Positions 54,649 through 64,000 of a stretch of 64,000 nt of DNA are shown in pieces. The DNA is taken from positions 124,001-188,000 of the forward strand of contig NZ_BMFJ01000001.1 of the NCBI RefSeq assembly GCF_014638275.1, given 5' to 3'. The translations under genes and the position numbers were made by a program. The DNA is from Primorskyibacter flagellatus (GTDB lineage: Bacteria; Pseudomonadota; Alphaproteobacteria; Rhodobacterales; Rhodobacteraceae). Within the stretch, counting starts at the first letter, position 1. Each line of letters opens with the position of its first letter. The notes under the pieces were generated by a model that saw only the letters and a program-made list of their open reading frames with translations, searched no databases and was not told the DNA's origin.

Positions 54649-55263
54649 ATGATCCGTCTGATCATTGCCCTGTTCACGCTTGCCACGCTGATCGGCTGTA
54701 CCAGCAGCGCCGATCTCAAGGAACCGCCCGCCGATCTGGGGAACTTCCGGCTTGGCCACAACGTCGTGGTTGCCTCCAAGATGCGGAAGGCGGGTCTGTC
54801 GCGCGATGCGACGCAGGAGGAATGGGTGGCGTCGCTGACCGGCGCGATCGACGAACGGTTCGGGCGGTACGAGGGCGACCGGCTGTATCACATCGGCGTG
54901 TCGGTGGAGGGCTTCTCCATCGCGCCGGCGGGGGTGCCGCTGCTGGTGTCGCCCAAGAGCATCCTGCTGATCCGCGCGACGGTCTGGGACGACCAGCTGG
55001 GCCGCAAGCTGAACGAGGAGGCCAAGCAGTTCACGGTCTTCGAGTCGCTGTCGGAGGAGACGGTGGTGGGGTCCGGCCTGACCCAGACCAAGGAAGAGCA
55101 GATGCAGAACCTGTCGCGCAACGCCGCCAAGATGATCCAGACCTGGATGCTGGAACATCCGGAGTGGTTCCCCGGAATCGGCAGCGGCAAGACCCCGATG
55201 GCCCCGGCGACCGCGAAGGCGGCCGAGGCCGCGGCGGTTTCCGCGCCGGCGGTCGAAGGGTGA
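54649..55263 (+). CDS. Putative lipoprotein, Rhodobacteraceae family (DUF6778-like)
   Basis: A 204-residue protein with a lipobox (LATLIGC, Cys17). The mature part is soluble and alpha/beta ([43 protein letters not shown]) with an Ala-rich tail. Function unknown; the family name is from memory. A GGAG precedes the ATG, and the gene is directly upstream of tuf in the same direction. Confidence 0.75.
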   Translation: MIRLIIALFTLATLIGCTSSADLKEPPADLGNFRLGHNVVVASKMRKAGLSRDATQEEWVASLTGAIDERFGRYEGDRLYHIGVSVEGFSIAPAGVPLLVSPKSILLIRATVWDDQLGRKLNEEAKQFTVFESLSEETVVGSGLTQTKEEQMQNLSRNAAKMIQTWMLEHPEWFPGIGSGKTPMAPATAKAAEAAAVSAPAVEG

Positions 55264-55278
55264 GGCGCTGTTCGGCGC

Positions 55279-55306
55279 TTGAATCTCCTTCCGGATCCCC
55301 TTAAAT
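55279..55306 (+). promoter_or_regulatory. tuf promoter
   Basis: TTGAAT (55279-55284) and TTAAAT (55301-55306) with a 16-base spacer give a good housekeeping promoter about 62 bases before the tuf start. Confidence 0.6.
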
Positions 55307-55367
55307 CGCCGCCGGAGTAGAACCGGGCTATTTGGCGGCCCCCCAAATCACGAGGCGCCTGAGGAAG

Positions 55368-56543
<1,176 letters not shown>

Positions 56544-56647
56544 GCGGCAAGCCAACGGCTTGTCGTCCGTGTGCGGCAGAGGTTGCAGCGACGGGGTGAG
56601 ACCCCGCCCTACGGATCGGGGAACTGCGACGCCGCGCATGAAATAGC

Positions 56648-56679
56648 GGAGCGCCGGAAACGGCGCTCCTTTTTCTTTT
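56648..56679 (+). terminator. Rho-independent terminator after tuf
   Basis: GGAGCGCCG and CGGCGCTCC form a 9-bp stem with a GAAA tetraloop, followed by TTTTTCTTTT. Confidence 0.9.
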
Positions 56680-56765
56680 CGGCGCCTCTGCGCGCCAATC
56701 CGCCTCTTTCCCTTGCTGCGCGATCCGCTACCATCCGTGGTGACACACAGACCGGACGCCACAAG

Positions 56766-57746
56766 ATGACCCATGCGGATAGCCCCGTCCTGTTCTCCTA
56801 CGCCCTGACCGGCCCCAGGGCCGGGCAACAGCTGCACGGTGAGGACATCGTGACCTGCCTGGAGGAGGAAACCCTGGGCTGGGTGCATCTGGATGCGGAG
56901 CATCCGGAGGCCGACGACTGGATCATCCGGCACATGCCCTATCTCGACGACACCGTTCCGCAGGCGCTGACCCAGCCCTGGACCCGGTCGCGCGCGGCGC
57001 GGATCGGCAACGGGGCGCTGGCGATCCTGCGCGGCGTGAACCTGAACGAGGGGAAGGACCCGGAGGACATGGTCGCCATCCGGATCTGGGCGGAGGCGGA
57101 ACGGATCGTCACCATGTCGCGCCAGCGGGTCCGGTCGCTGGAGGATATCGCGGAGTCGATCACGCGGGGGGAGGGGCCGACCGGAACCGGCGAATTCCTT
57201 GCCGTGCTGGCAGAGCGGCTGAACGCGCGGATGGAGCCGCTGATCTCGGAGCTCGATACAGAGACGGATGCCCTGGAAACCCAGGTGATCGGCGACCCGG
57301 ACCAGACCCTGCGCCATCGTATCGTGGCGATGCGGCTGCAGGTGATCGAACTGCGGCGCCACGCAGCCCCGCAGCGCGAGGCGCTGCTGCGGCTTGAACT
57401 GGACGACTATGCCTTCATGGACGACAACGACCGCCGCCATATCCACGAGGCGCGGGAAAAACTGACGCGGCTGGTCGAAAACCTGGACGAGATGAAGGAC
57501 AGCCTCGCGGTCCTGCGAGAGGAACTTTCGGGCCATCTCTCGGACCGGCTGAACCGGCACATGTACATCCTGTCGATCCTGTCGGCGATCTTCCTGCCGC
57601 TCGGCTTCCTGACAGGGTTGCTGGGGATCAACGTGGGCGGCATGCCGGGGGCGGACGATCCGTCGGCCTTCTGGTATGTCGTCGGCGGGCTGGTTGTCGT
57701 GGTGCTGCTGCAGCTGTTGGTGTTGCGGCGCGCGCGCTGGTTATGA
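56766..57746 (+). CDS. zntB: CorA/ZntB-family divalent cation transporter
   Basis: A 326-residue protein. A large cytoplasmic N-terminal domain has long helices (e.g. [19 protein letters not shown]). Two C-terminal membrane helices follow, and the signature loop is GINVGGMPG, the ZntB form of the GMN motif. It probably exports or imports zinc or another divalent cation. It converges with the XRE regulator gene (6-base overlap). Confidence 0.88.
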   Translation: MTHADSPVLFSYALTGPRAGQQLHGEDIVTCLEEETLGWVHLDAEHPEADDWIIRHMPYLDDTVPQALTQPWTRSRAARIGNGALAILRGVNLNEGKDPEDMVAIRIWAEAERIVTMSRQRVRSLEDIAESITRGEGPTGTGEFLAVLAERLNARMEPLISELDTETDALETQVIGDPDQTLRHRIVAMRLQVIELRRHAAPQREALLRLELDDYAFMDDNDRRHIHEAREKLTRLVENLDEMKDSLAVLREELSGHLSDRLNRHMYILSILSAIFLPLGFLTGLLGINVGGMPGADDPSAFWYVVGGLVVVVLLQLLVLRRARWL

Positions 57747-58505
57747 CGGGGTGAGCGCGGTGGCGCTGTCGTCGTCCAGCGGCACGAACAGCTCGATCTC
57801 GTAGCCTTCGACCAGCGGGTCCTGAACCGTCATCAGCTGTCCGACCATGGAGGTCAGGCGCGCGCCGGTTCCGTCCGGGAACCGGAGGTCAACCGGCGTG
57901 AAGATCGGTGCCGCTCCGGGAATGGACCTGGGCAGGACGTCGAAGAGCCCCGCGGCCTTCAGACCGGCAAAGACCTCTTTCGCCTCGTCGTGGCGGGTCG
58001 CGGCCCATTGCAGGCGATAATAGAAATGTTCGGCGATATCGGGCCAGTTCACCACCATCGAGCGGTAGTCCGGCCGCATCATGATTTCTGCGAGATTGGC
58101 GGGGCGATTGCCGGTCTCGGGCAGGAAGGGCGCGAAGAGCGTCCGGAACGGCCGATTTGACCGCAGGATCGTCCAGGCCGGGTTCATGACGATTGCCGGA
58201 AAGGGCCAGTGGCGCAGGACGCAGCGCTCCATGGTGTCGAGCGCGGCGGTGATCTCGGGCGAGGCGGGGTCGCGGGCGGGATAGGCCTGGGGCAATCCGG
58301 CGGCGGCGAAGAGGTTGGAGCGCTGCGCGAGCGAGACGTTCAGTTCACGGCAGAGTCGGGTCACGAAATACGCAGTCGGCGCGGAGCGGCCGGTTTCCAC
58401 GAAGGACAGGTGGCGCTGCGTCGTGCCAATCTGCAGGGCCATCTCTGCCTGGCTGAGGCCAAGCGCGCCGCGCATGTCCCGCAGTACCTGTCCGAAAGCC
58501 GTCAT
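57741..58505 (-). CDS. XRE family regulator with MmyB-like domain
   Basis: A 254-residue regulator. HTH at about residues 5-60 (LGLSQAEMALQIGTTQRHLSFVE), then a ligand-binding region (FPAIVMNPAWTILRSN, NLAEIMMRPDYRSMVVNW). GGAGG stands ahead of a double ATG; the second ATG (58505) gives better spacing. It is divergent from the MAPEG gene, its probable target. Confidence 0.9.
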   Translation of the reverse strand: MTAFGQVLRDMRGALGLSQAEMALQIGTTQRHLSFVETGRSAPTAYFVTRLCRELNVSLAQRSNLFAAAGLPQAYPARDPASPEITAALDTMERCVLRHWPFPAIVMNPAWTILRSNRPFRTLFAPFLPETGNRPANLAEIMMRPDYRSMVVNWPDIAEHFYYRLQWAATRHDEAKEVFAGLKAAGLFDVLPRSIPGAAPIFTPVDLRFPDGTGARLTSMVGQLMTVQDPLVEGYEIELFVPLDDDSATALTPS

Positions 58506-58565
58506 CATTCCTCCTGAGGGAATTGGTCCGATACCCTCGGCAGGATAGGTCGGGGGCGTCGCATC

Positions 58566-58961
58566 ATGAAAGGAAAAATGATGGTATTCTGGATAATTGC
58601 TGGTGTTGCGGTGCACTACATCGCGGTCTTTCTTCCGGCTCTGTTCGTGCTGGCGGGGCTTGGTCTGGGCGGCTACCTCGGCAGCCGGGACGCGGAGCCC
58701 GCGCCGGGCCCGCATCACGGCCGGGCACAGCGGGCGCTTCGCAACGCGCAGGAGAACTTTGCCCCCTTTGTCGCGCTGGCCCTTCTGACGCTGGTGGTGC
58801 CAGGGGCGGATGCTGGCCTCGCGACAACCGGGGCGGCGGTTTACGTCCTGGCGCGGCTGGCCTACCTGCCGCTCTACCTGCTTGCCGTGCCGGTGCTGCG
58901 CTCCATCGCGTGGACGGCCGGGTTCGCCGGGCTGATCCTGATCGCGGCGGCGCTGGTCTGA
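58566..58961 (+). CDS. MAPEG family membrane protein
   Basis: A 131-residue protein with four hydrophobic helices. The motifs RALRNAQENFAPFVALAL and YVLARLAYLPLYLLAVPVLRS are typical of the MAPEG (membrane-associated eicosanoid and glutathione metabolism) superfamily. The bacterial role is unknown. It lies next to the divergent XRE regulator. Confidence 0.88.
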   Translation: MKGKMMVFWIIAGVAVHYIAVFLPALFVLAGLGLGGYLGSRDAEPAPGPHHGRAQRALRNAQENFAPFVALALLTLVVPGADAGLATTGAAVYVLARLAYLPLYLLAVPVLRSIAWTAGFAGLILIAAALV

Positions 58962-59062
58962 GGGGCAGGGGAAGAGGAACATGACGACGGCCGGGAAAAT
59001 CGACGGGCGCAGAAATCCCGCTTGATCTTGGCCCTCTGCTGCCCTATCCCACGGCACGGCCT

Positions 59063-59138
59063 AGGGGTATAGCTCAGTTGGTAGAGCATCGGTCTCCAAA
59101 ACCGAGGGTCGCGGGTTCGAGTCCTGCTGCCCCTGCCA
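59063..59138 (+). tRNA. trnW: tRNA-Trp (anticodon CCA)
   Basis: A 76-base cloverleaf AGGGGTATAGCTCAGTTGG to CCCCTGCCA with encoded CCA. The T-loop GGGTTCGAGTCC and the anticodon loop CTCCAAA (anticodon at 59096-59098) are clear. Confidence 0.96.
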
Positions 59139-59411
59139 GTCCTCCATACAATCAGCGCGGCCTGTCGTGACGGGCGTTTGCGGCGACACGGCGTGAGCCT
59201 GCCCAATCGTATGGCGGTCATTGGCGTTCGGGGTTGCCGTATGCGACTGATTGTCGTGCTTGTGGCGACATTCCCGGTTTCCCGATGGATTGCGGATCAC
59301 GGTGAAACGATTGGACGCGTTTTGCGCAATGACAGGGTTGTTTGGTTTATTTGGTTGTGCATAGCGTTCTGATAACAAGTCGTTTTTGGTATTCTTGAGA
59401 AAGCGTTCAGC

Positions 59412-61244
59412 ATGCCCGTTTCGTCCGGCCCCGTTGCGTCGATCACCTGGGGCACCGCCCTTCCGGACCCGCATGTGACCGTCTATTTCGTCCCCTCGGG
59501 CGACACGCTTGGCGGCTACTCCTCTGAGGGGATCTCGGCCTATGAGATCGCGCAGTTCGAGGCGCTGTTCGACGTGGTTTCGGCCGTCACCAACGTGACC
59601 TTCGAGATCGTCGCTGACCCGGATGCGGTGTTCCGTATCCTTGTGGATGACGACGAGGTGCTGGGCGAATTCGACGGCATGATGGGCCGCCGGGAGAAGC
59701 GAACGCCGGGGAGGGCATCTTCAACCGGGAAGGCGTGATCCGGGCGCCGGGCGGCGCGCTGGACCAGGGCGGCTATGACTTCATGGTTTTCACGCACGAG
59801 TTCATGCACGCCATGGGGCTGTCGCATCCGCATGACGACGGGGGCGGGTCGCCGATCATGAACGGGGTCGACGATGCCTTTGACGATTATGGCGATCACG
59901 ATCTGAACCAGGGCACCTACACGGTGATGACATACAACAACGGCTTCTTCACCGGCACGCCGGGGAGCGGGCCGGACCCGGATCACCTTTATGGCTACGA
60001 GGCCGGTCCGATGGCACTGGACATCGCCGTGCTGCAAAGCCTGTACGGCGCGAACATGACCACCGCGACCGGGGACAACGTCTATCTTCTGCCCGACGCC
60101 AATGTGGCGGGCACGAAATGGGTGGCCATCTGGGATTCGGGCGGCGCGGACGAGATCCGGTACGATGGCGGGCGGGATGCGGTGATCGACCTGCGGTCGG
60201 CAACGCTGCTGTACGAACCGGGCGGCGGTGGCTGGGTGTCCTCCGCCGACGGTATTGCGGGCGGGTATACAATCGCCAACGGCGTGGTGGTGGAGGCCGC
60301 GACCGGCGGATCCGGTGACGACATTCTCACTGGGAACGACGCCGGGAACGTGCTTTCGGGACGCGGTGGAGCGGACTGGATCAGGGGCAACGGCGGGGAG
60401 GACACCGTGCTCGGCGGGGCGGGGAACGACACGCTCTTCGGTGGCGCGGGGGCGGATGAGGTGTCGGGCGGGTCGGGGGACGACCTGTTCCTGCATGACC
60501 TGCGCACCGACGCTTTCGGCGATGAGGTCCGCGGCGGCGACGGCGCGGATGATCACGATGTGCTGGACCTGCGGGGGCATGGTCCGTTCCGGATCACCAG
60601 GCTGAAGGACGACCCGCAAGACGAGGGAGCGCAGCGCGGGACGGTCGAATTCCTTGACGGCGCGGGCGACGTCGAGGGAACGCTGGATTTCAGCGGGATC
60701 GAGACGATCCAGCTGTGCTTTGCGCCCGGAATCGCTTTGTTGACCCCGTCGGGAGAAAAGCCGGTGGAGGAGATCGCCGCCGGCGACCGGGTCGTCACGC
60801 GGGACAATGGCACCCAGACTGTCCGGTGGCTCGGGCGGGACGTGGTATCTGCGCACGCCATGCGCGCCGGTGCGCGACATGGTGGTATCGGCCAACCACC
60901 GGATCCTGCTGTCGGGCAGCCGGCCCGAACTGCTGTTTTCGGAAAGCGAGGTTCTGGTCGCGGCCAAGCATCTGGTCGGCCAGCCCGGGATCGAGCGGAT
61001 CCTGCCGGAGGGGGAGGGCGCGCTGATCCACGTCGTGTTCGACCGGCACGAGATCGTGCTGGGCGACGGCTGCTGGAGCGAGAGCTTCCTGCCCGACCCG
61101 TGGTCGATCGCCGGTATGGGCCGGGCGGCGCGGGGCGAGATCATCGGGATGTTCCCCGAACTGGCGTCGCGTCCGGGGGCGGAGTTGTTCCGCGCGGCGC
61201 GGCGCGACCTGCGCCGGGCGGAGGCGGGGCTGGTTCTGGCCTGA
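59412..61244 (+). pseudogene. Frameshifted RTX-Hint metalloprotease (M10 metzincin)
   Basis: One ancestral gene is spread over three frames. Frame A (59412 to about 59684) encodes the N-terminal protease part. Frame B (about 59684 to 60870) carries the zinc motif HEFMHAMGLSH, RTX-type glycine repeats (GGSGDDILTG, GGAGNDTLFGG) and the start of a Hint domain (CFAPGIALLTPSGEKPVEEI). Frame C (about 60870 to 61244) carries its end (VRDMVVSANHRILL). The first break fits loss of one G in the run at 59684-59686; the second is near 60865-60890. Intact relatives are secreted calcium-dependent proteases. Both breaks could also be sequencing errors. Located between tRNA-Trp and secE. Confidence 0.8.
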
Positions 61245-61261
61245 CGGACCTTCGCCGAGGG

Positions 61262-61335
61262 GCGGCGGGCGGTCCGGGGGCCTTGCCCCCCCGCCCTCCG
61301 GGCGTCCCCCAGGATATTTTGGAAACCAAAGAGCC
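61262..61335 (+). repeat. Rhodobacterales-type intergenic hairpin element
   Basis: A GC-rich hairpin (GGGCGGTCCGGGGG ... CCCCCCCGCCC) followed by a conserved-looking tail, AGGATATTTTGGAAACCAAA. This hairpin-plus-ATATTTT-ACCAAAGA layout is familiar from Rhodobacteraceae intergenic regions. It may act as terminator for the upstream gene. No second copy was noticed in this window. Confidence 0.5.
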
Positions 61336-61435
61336 GCTGCGGTGCTGCTTGAAATCGCCGGGAGCTGCGGTTATGTGACCGGACGGTTGCACGGGTCCCT
61401 GTCAGGTCCGGGCCAAGACGAGACGGAGACCCGAC

Positions 61436-61627
61436 GTGGCTAATCCCATCCAGTTCATCAACCAGACCCGGTCGGAAATTGCCAAGATCAGCTGGCCGAC
61501 CCGGCGCGAGGTGCTGCTGACCACCGTGATGGTCTTCATCATGGCGGCGCTGACGGCGCTGTTCTTCGCGCTGGTCGATCTGCTGATCCGCAGCGGTCTG
61601 CAGGGCCTGCTGAGCATCTTCGGCTGA
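61436..61627 (+). CDS. secE: Preprotein translocase subunit SecE
   Basis: A 63-residue single-pass membrane protein of the SecYEG channel. The conserved amphipathic segment FINQTRSEIAKISWPTRREV precedes one transmembrane helix. The start is a GTG with GGAGA upstream. It is followed by nusG, the usual order. Confidence 0.95.
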   Translation: MANPIQFINQTRSEIAKISWPTRREVLLTTVMVFIMAALTALFFALVDLLIRSGLQGLLSIFG

Positions 61628-61813
61628 GCCTGTGCGGCGGGGCGGGCGGTGAAAGCCTTGCCTTGGCCGGGACAAATGGGTAGGTGACGCCCTATTCCCC
61701 CGACATGACGCGCGTCGATTCGAGCCCGCGCGTCGCTTTGTCTTTGGGGCAGGGCCTTCGGGCCCCTGACGGAACTCTCCGGCGTGGCCGGAACGGACAA
61801 GGATGTACGCGAG

Positions 61814-62347
61814 ATGGCGAAGCGGTGGTACTCGGTCAGTGTTCTCTCGAACTTCGAGAAGAAGATTGCCGAGCAGATCCGGACCTCGGTCGCCGAGAAC
61901 GGCCTTGAGGACGAGATCGAGGAAGTGCTGGTCCCGACCGAAGAGGTCATCGAGATCCGCCGCGGCAAGAAGGTCACGACCGAACGCCGCTTCATGCCCG
62001 GCTACGTGCTGGTACGGATGGAGATGTCGGACCGCGGCTATCACCTGATCAACTCGATCAACCGGGTGACCGGGTTCCTCGGTCCGCAGGGCCGTCCGAT
62101 GCCGATGCGCGATGCGGAGGTGTCCGCGATCCTGGGCCGCGTGGCCGAGGGCGAGGAAGCGCCGCGCACGCTGATCCATTTCGAGGTCGGCGAGAAGGTG
62201 AAGGTCAACGACGGCCCGTTCGAGGACTTCACCGGCATGATCGAGGAAGTGGACGACGACAACCAGCGCCTGAAGGTGTCGGTGTCGATCTTCGGCCGGG
62301 AGACTCCGGTGGAGCTGGAATATACCCAGGTCACCAAGCAGGCCTGA
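61814..62347 (+). CDS. nusG: Transcription termination/antitermination protein NusG
   Basis: A 177-residue protein with NGN domain ([31 protein letters not shown]) and KOW domain ([16 protein letters not shown]). It links RNA polymerase with Rho or the ribosome. The ATG at 61814 begins the typical MAKRWYSV. An intrinsic terminator follows, and no ribosomal protein gene follows in the window. Confidence 0.97.
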   Translation: MAKRWYSVSVLSNFEKKIAEQIRTSVAENGLEDEIEEVLVPTEEVIEIRRGKKVTTERRFMPGYVLVRMEMSDRGYHLINSINRVTGFLGPQGRPMPMRDAEVSAILGRVAEGEEAPRTLIHFEVGEKVKVNDGPFEDFTGMIEEVDDDNQRLKVSVSIFGRETPVELEYTQVTKQA

Positions 62348-62373
62348 GGCTTTCCAACATCGCAACGGATCGG

Positions 62374-62399
62374 GGCGGGTCGCAGGACCCGCCTTTTTT
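62374..62399 (+). terminator. Rho-independent terminator after nusG
   Basis: GGCGGGTC and GACCCGCC form an 8-bp stem around GCAG, followed by six T. Confidence 0.93.
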
Positions 62400-62492
62400 G
62401 TCGCGTGACGATTGGCTAACAAAGGGGTTGTAGAATCAACCTAACGATAGGTAGTCTGAATTTGCCGAATGGTCGGCATTTCAGGAGTACCC

Positions 62493-62915
62493 ATGATCAC
62501 ACGTTTTCTTTCCCCGATCCTTGCCGCCGCGCTGCTGGTCCAGCCGGCCCTTGCCGACATGACGACCGCGCGTACGCCCGCGTCCGACGTGACCTGGCTG
62601 GACACACCCTTCGGCGTGCATGCCGCCCCGGTGCACGGCGATTTCACCAAGGGCGCGCATGTCACCTTCGTGAGGTTCAAGGCCGGGCAGGCGACTCCGG
62701 TGCATATCCACAGCCACGAATATACCGGCATCATCGTATCGGGTGTCGGTCGGCACTACGAACCCGACAAGCCGGAAACCGAGGTGGACCTGCCTGCCGG
62801 GTCGACCTGGTACATCGGGGCGAATGTGCCGCATATCTCGGCCTGCAACGCGCGCTCCGACTGCGTGTTCGCGCTGATCCAGGACGAACCTTTCGACTAC
62901 GTGGAAGGCATGTGA
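62493..62915 (+). CDS. Periplasmic cupin protein (DUF4437-like)
   Basis: A 140-residue exported cupin. A signal peptide ends at ALAD. The body holds the cupin metal motif HIHSHEYTGIIVSG and a second His in VPHISACNARSDC, whose two Cys could pair. Function unknown. AGGAG at 62483-62487 sets the ATG at 62493. It overlaps the next gene by one base. Confidence 0.85.
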   Translation: MITRFLSPILAAALLVQPALADMTTARTPASDVTWLDTPFGVHAAPVHGDFTKGAHVTFVRFKAGQATPVHIHSHEYTGIIVSGVGRHYEPDKPETEVDLPAGSTWYIGANVPHISACNARSDCVFALIQDEPFDYVEGM

Positions 62916-63412
62916 TGCTGCGCGGCGCATTTGTCGCCGCGCTGCTGGCGGGGGCTCCGGCCCTTGCCGGCGATGCGGAGCTGTTTGCGGCCTACGACCG
63001 GGCGAACAGCATGGATATCGAGACGGCGGAGCTTGGCGCGGTGCGCGGGCATGACCCCCGGGTCCGCGCGCTGGCGGTCATGGTGCTGCGGGACCATGCC
63101 GGGGTGCGGCAACTGGCACGGGATCTCGCTTCCGGGGCCGGTATAAGCTTTGACGCCGGCGCCCTGCCTGACGATCATGGTGCCACGCTTGCCCGGCTGG
63201 AGGCGCTCTCCGGCCCCGCCTTCGACATGGCCTACCTCAGGCATGAGGCGCGGTTCCACGCCAGGGCCATCGCCGCGGTAAAGGGAGAGATCCTGCCAGC
63301 GGCCGCGCTTCCTGCGCTGCGGGATCATCTCGCGGCGGTGCTGCCCCACTTCGAGCATCACCTGGCTGAGACGCTTGCCACCGCAAAGGCGCTTGGCTAC
63401 GAGGTCGAATGA
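62915..63412 (+). CDS. Exported DUF4142 family protein
   Basis: A 165-residue protein with a signal peptide (LLAGAPALAG) and a helical bundle rich in His: MVLRDHAGVRQLARD, YLRHEARFHARAI and LPHFEHHLAETL, as in DUF4142 proteins. Function unknown. It is coupled to the cupin gene (TGATG overlap) and precedes the TetR gene. Confidence 0.82.
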   Translation: MLRGAFVAALLAGAPALAGDAELFAAYDRANSMDIETAELGAVRGHDPRVRALAVMVLRDHAGVRQLARDLASGAGISFDAGALPDDHGATLARLEALSGPAFDMAYLRHEARFHARAIAAVKGEILPAAALPALRDHLAAVLPHFEHHLAETLATAKALGYEVE

Positions 63413-63462
63413 TCTTTCGTTCGGGGGGCTCCGGTCCCCCGGACCTGACCGACGGGCACCGC

Positions 63463-64000
63463 ATGGACACTGCAGACCGCATCCTGACCACGGCCGAGGA
63501 GCTGATGCAGACCCGCGGGTACAACGGGTTTTCCTATCAGGACCTCGCAGACGCGATCGGGATCCGGAAGCCATCGCTCTATCATCATTTTCCCAGCAAG
63601 GCCGATCTGGGTCGTGCGGTTATCGGCGCGTATCGGGACCGGATGCGGCGGGTGGCGGATCAGCTGGACGCGGTGGAGGGGATCGATCCCGTGTCCGCAC
63701 TGACGCTTTATCTCGAGCCGATGCTTGAGATCGGGCGGCGGCCCGGGGCGGCCTGTCTATGCGGGGTGCTGGGGAGCGAGTTCTCGGCCATGCCGGAGGA
63801 GATGCAGGCCGAGGTGACGGCGTTCTTCGAGGAACATCTGGATTTCCTCGAGCGGCTGCTGGCCCGGGGCCGGGCCGAGGCGGCCTTCCGGTTCGAGGCG
63901 GAACCGCGGGCGGTGGCCCGGCTGGCCCTGTCGCTGATTGAGGGGGCGATGATCCTCAAACGCTCCATCGACGACAGGACGCTGGTCGGTGAGACGGTCG
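63463..64000 (+). CDS. TetR/AcrR family regulator, cut by the window end
   Basis: The visible 179 residues include the N-terminal HTH (TRGYNGFSYQDLADAIGIRKPSLYHHF split over residues 15-45) and most of a C-terminal domain with the CLCGVLGSE segment typical of one TetR subgroup. The ATG at 63463 fits family length. An ATG at 63409 overlapping the DUF4142 gene, with GAGG ahead, would add 18 residues. The stop lies beyond the window. It may control the upstream cupin/DUF4142 pair. Confidence 0.87.
   Translation, partial: MDTADRILTTAEELMQTRGYNGFSYQDLADAIGIRKPSLYHHFPSKADLGRAVIGAYRDRMRRVADQLDAVEGIDPVSALTLYLEPMLEIGRRPGAACLCGVLGSEFSAMPEEMQAEVTAFFEEHLDFLERLLARGRAEAAFRFEAEPRAVARLALSLIEGAMILKRSIDDRTLVGETV

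Noticed and set aside
59178..59372. 64-codon ORF after tRNA-Trp
   Set aside because: Weak start, no recognisable domain, mostly AT-rich spacer; likely chance.
63421..63445. GGGGG-CCCCC hairpin as a terminator before the TetR gene
   Set aside because: Short stem with no T-run, and it lies within the possible 5' end of the TetR frame.

Overview
The window is high-GC, densely coded bacterial chromosome that looks like Rhodobacteraceae/Roseobacteraceae (Alphaproteobacteria). Pointers are a secreted protein ending in a VPLPA-CTERM sorting tail, the tuf ... tRNA-Trp-secE-nusG neighbourhood, abundant TRAP and phosphonate/glycerol-phosphate transport, the hmuRSTUV layout, and a Rhodobacterales-type intergenic hairpin repeat upstream of secE. 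No prophage, IS element, CRISPR array or plasmid origin was seen. Housekeeping loci present are parC, tuf, secE, nusG, tRNA-Gln(TTG) and tRNA-Trp(CCA).

Layout. 1-10.4 kb: an Old-Yellow-Enzyme ene-reductase and an FCD/GntR regulator precede a tightly packed catabolic operon (gamma-glutamyltransferase-like enzyme, TauE/SafE permease, fumarylacetoacetase-family hydrolase, PuuE/NodB-like hydrolase, TRAP transporter dctPQM). A near-perfect palindromic operator candidate, AATTGTATGCAATT, lies ahead of the first enzyme gene and recurs in part before a VOC/glyoxalase gene at 10.5 kb. 11-20.8 kb: a phosphorus block on the minus strand, ugpBAEC (glycerol-3-phosphate uptake) and phnDCE-phnM plus a TIM-barrel isomerase, with divergent phnF. 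No C-P lyase core genes accompany phnM. 20.8-25.9 kb: a large wHTH-cyclase-like-AAA-TPR regulator, a small Gly-tailed ORF, a VPLPA-CTERM protein and a DUF1801 protein. 26-31.9 kb: the heme uptake operon hmuRSTUV.

32-36 kb: a two-domain KaiC-like ATPase translationally coupled to a PAS hybrid kinase, then tRNA-Gln. 36.4-43.3 kb: BON-MscS channel, two SH3 proteins, 2-hydroxyacid dehydrogenase, a methanogen-output-domain/GGDEF pair, HIG1-type membrane protein with cobalamin adenosyltransferase, and an SDR. 43.4-53 kb: parC, then a signalling block (CheB-CheR-PAS fusion, single-domain response regulator, membrane hybrid kinase, GGDEF-EAL protein). 53-64 kb: cytochrome P450, lipoprotein, tuf with clear promoter and terminator, CorA/ZntB, XRE regulator with MAPEG protein, tRNA-Trp, a frameshifted RTX-Hint metalloprotease pseudogene, secE, nusG with terminator, a periplasmic cupin, a DUF4142 protein and a TetR regulator cut by the window edge.

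The most promising undescribed systems are the GntR-GGT-TauE-FAH-PuuE-TRAP operon (substrate unknown), the phnM/isomerase phosphonate locus without C-P lyase, and the KaiC-PAS kinase pair.
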